This document shows, piece after piece, positions 13,593 to 15,063 of a stretch of 15,063 bases of DNA. Position 1 is the stretch's first letter; each line of letters starts with the position of its first letter. Location of the stretch: NCBI GenBank assembly GCA_049657775.1, contig JBASNZ010000004.1:1-15063 (forward strand), in the 5' to 3' direction. The notes below the pieces were generated by a model that saw only the letters and a list, made by a program, of their open reading frames with translations, ran no database searches and had not been told where the DNA came from. The translations under genes were made by a program, and so were the position numbers. This stretch comes from JBASNZ01 sp049657775 (GTDB lineage Bacteria > Actinomycetota > Coriobacteriia > Anaerosomatales > Anaerosomataceae).

Positions 13593-14298
13593 GTTCGTCC
13601 CTCGCTTCGTGGTAGACGAGGCGCGTGAGGCCCACTTCAACGACGTCGCCGTCGCGCAGGCGGGCGCGGGTGACGGCCTGCCCGTTGAGGCGGGTGCCGT
13701 TGGTGGAGTCAAGGTCCTCTATCGCCCAGCCCTCGTCGATGCGGATGAACGCCGCGTGGCGGCGGGACACGTTGGAGTCATGGATCTGGATCTCGCAGTC
13801 CGCGAGCCTGCCGACAAGGACCTGGTCGCCGCGCAGCGCCACATCGTGCAGCTCGTCGCCGACGGTGACCGTCGCCAGGCCGTTCGTGCTCTCCGCATGG
13901 GCGTGTTCGGGCACGTGGGTGGCGGCGGGGGTTTCGGCAAGCGTCGCGCTCACGCGGAAACGACCGAGGCGTAGGTCGTCGTGTGTCACGAAGGTGACCG
14001 TCGGCCTGGACGTGAGGTGATAGCCGCTCTCACGTGCGTGATCGGTCAGGTAGGTGGCAAGCTCGCCCGCGAGCGTCGCGCGAAAGTCGCCGAGTTCGTC
14101 GGCGTCCTCGTCGGATACCGCCACAGTGAACGCGGTTGGCGCGTACACCTTGCCGACACCCACTGAGCGGCCGTCATCCATCGCCTTGCCAAGCGCTTTG
14201 GCGAGTTCGGCGGGCTGTACGGGTGAGCGAAACGCCCCGGCGAAGATGCCCTCGATGCCGGCGGCGATGCGATCTTCGAAGTCGGAGAGGATGCCCAT
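13585..14298 (-). CDS. fhaA: FhaA: DUF3662 plus FHA domain
   Basis: The product has 237 residues, well below the roughly 500 of the mycobacterial protein because the long linker is shortened to about 20 residues. Residues 1-120 are the DUF3662 domain (F-E-x2-I, then F-x2-A-F-x-S-P-V-Q-P-A-E-L-A, then Y-A-P-T-A-F-T-V). The FHA domain occupies about 143-230 with V-G-R at 162-164, S-R-R-H at 178-181 and D-S-T-N-G-T at 197-202. In mycobacteria FhaA is a PknB substrate that also binds the pseudokinase MviN at the growth pole. It is the first gene of the coupled block, with an extended -10 promoter 40 nt upstream. Ribosome binding site weak (TAGGT). Confidence 0.93.
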   Translation of the reverse strand: MGILSDFEDRIAAGIEGIFAGAFRSPVQPAELAKALGKAMDDGRSVGVGKVYAPTAFTVAVSDEDADELGDFRATLAGELATYLTDHARESGYHLTSRPTVTFVTHDDLRLGRFRVSATLAETPAATHVPEHAHAESTNGLATVTVGDELHDVALRGDQVLVGRLADCEIQIHDSNVSRRHAAFIRIDEGWAIEDLDSTNGTRLNGQAVTRARLRDGDVVEVGLTRLVYHEARDERG

Positions 14299-14337
14299 GG
14301 ACCTACGCAGTCGTCGGGGTGAGCCTACAGACTAAAC

Positions 14338-14346
14338 ATCATACCA
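14338..14346 (-). promoter_or_regulatory. Extended -10 promoter of the fhaA operon
   Basis: TGGTATGAT on the minus strand matches the extended -10 form TGnTATAAT at all but one base. Transcription would begin near 14330, giving a leader of about 32 nt. No good -35 is visible at 17 nt (TTGCAC is only 12 nt away), as is common for extended -10 promoters. Confidence 0.6.
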
Positions 14347-14406
14347 GGGGCGGGCGTGCAAGCCGTCACAGTCGTCAGCGTGCTGTTGCGCGTGCTGTTC
14401 CGCGGC

Positions 14407-15063
14407 TCACCACTCCTCGGGGCGCGTAGGTGGACCCAGGGCGACCACGACGATGACAAGCATGATCCCCGCGGCTATCTCGGGGGCAAACGACGGCAGC
14501 GCGATCGCCGTGTCCGGCAGCGCGGCCCACAGCGAATAGCCAAGCGACAACGCCGCCCCACCCAGCAGAGCGCCGACGATCGCGCTCACACGCGTTGCGC
14601 GCCGGCATGAGAAGGAGCAGAGTGCGGCCGCGAGCGCCCACGCCAGCACCACGGCGAGCGAGCCGATCCCTATCAGCGATCCAAAGGTCCCCGCCGAGAC
14701 GCTCAACATCTCCAGTGGCCGGGTGAAGAACGCCCAGCTCACCTGCAAGAACGGAACGCCCCGTCCCGACGCGGCCGAGGCGAGCATGACCGCCACGGCC
14801 GACAGTGCGCCAGCGGCGGCGGCCGGGAGCGGTTCGAACATGAATCCAAGCAACAACGGTGTGGCGAGCGAGCACCTGGCGATCGCGAGGGCGGGCGCCG
14901 CGAACGGAGCGAACGACTCACCACCACCGAGGCGTCCGCGGAAGATCCAGAGTGCGACCGCCGGCACGCCAAACGCCAGACCGGCGATCCAGCCGACGGT
15001 GCTCCAGAGTCCCGCGATGAACGCGAGCAGGCCCAGCGCCAGGCCCAGCCCCGGGGCCAGCGC
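14407..15063 (-). CDS. Multi-pass membrane protein, 3' part only
   Basis: The frame is open from the right edge to TGA at 14409-14407, giving at least 218 residues. The internal GTG at 14967 is not a credible start because the hydrophobic frame continues upstream of it. The visible part contains about six or seven hydrophobic segments separated by short loops rich in Gly/Pro/Arg, and ends in a short hydrophilic tail P-P-T-R-P-E-E-W. No catalytic motif is visible. It precedes fhaA by 108 nt on the same strand, so it is probably functionally linked to the wall operon. In some related genomes a second kinase with a membrane C-terminus occupies this place; that identity is only a guess, and MviN, a transporter or a wall-related membrane protein cannot be excluded. 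Confidence 0.7.
   Translation of the reverse strand, partial: ALAPGLGLALGLLAFIAGLWSTVGWIAGLAFGVPAVALWIFRGRLGGGESFAPFAAPALAIARCSLATPLLLGFMFEPLPAAAAGALSAVAVMLASAASGRGVPFLQVSWAFFTRPLEMLSVSAGTFGSLIGIGSLAVVLAWALAAALCSFSCRRATRVSAIVGALLGGAALSLGYSLWAALPDTAIALPSFAPEIAAGIMLVIVVVALGPPTRPEEW

Noticed and set aside
1..15063. CRISPR array
   Set aside because: The short repeats seen (7-33 bp spacing, two or three copies) lack the repeat length and spacers of CRISPR, and no cas gene is present.

Overview
The window looks like a chromosomal stretch of a high-G+C Gram-positive bacterium. The best evidence is the minus-strand cluster fhaA - fhaB - PP2C phosphatase - FtsW/RodA - class B PBP - PASTA kinase (about 14.3 kb down to 7.3 kb), which is the actinobacterial cell-wall growth and Ser/Thr phosphorylation operon. 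Here the SEDS glycosyltransferase and the transpeptidase are one 912-residue polypeptide. That fusion, together with a secreted CWB2 cell-wall-binding protein, points (inference) to Coriobacteriia or relatives rather than to Mycobacteriales.

Region 1 (1-4500) is accessory. It holds a minus-strand set: an AbiV-family HEPN protein (3171-3713), a cytosolic Ser/Thr protein kinase (1872-2972) and a helical-repeat (TPR-like) protein (371-1879) whose start overlaps the kinase stop. The start of a further minus-strand gene leaves the window at position 1. The right border is a mobile-element scar: a 38-nt 5' half of a tRNA-Arg(CCT) gene cut at the anticodon loop, an array of 11-bp-period repeats, a short stretch that reads like the C-terminus of a tyrosine integrase, and a truncated IS3-family element. 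A second array of 11-bp-period repeats lies at 241-269. I read this block as a decayed integrative island carrying a candidate anti-phage cassette.

Region 2 (4497-6405) has a complete AAA/DUF4143 ATPase on the minus strand, divergent from a small secreted CWB2 protein. Between them are three dyad sites (TCCTT-N5-AAGGA type) exactly 33 bp apart, followed by a possible 28-codon leader ORF and, after the CWB2 gene, a textbook UUCG-loop terminator.

Region 3 (6531-7270) has an unannotated 27-residue ORF with a strong ribosome binding site, ending 2 nt before the start of a COG1926-type phosphoribosyltransferase. A bidirectional terminator separates this from the converging wall operon.

Region 4 (7294-15063) is the wall/kinase operon. 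Its first four genes are tightly coupled (8-nt overlap, 4-nt overlap, ribosome binding site on a stop codon). Only the final gene, the PASTA kinase, is set apart, by a 113-nt spacer with a 19-bp tandem repeat and two strong hairpins. In this operon the kinase PknB senses muropeptide or lipid II through its PASTA domains, the PP2C enzyme reverses phosphorylation, the FHA proteins read phosphothreonine, and the SEDS-PBP fusion polymerises and cross-links peptidoglycan. Upstream of fhaA is the 3' part of a multi-pass membrane protein that runs off the right edge.
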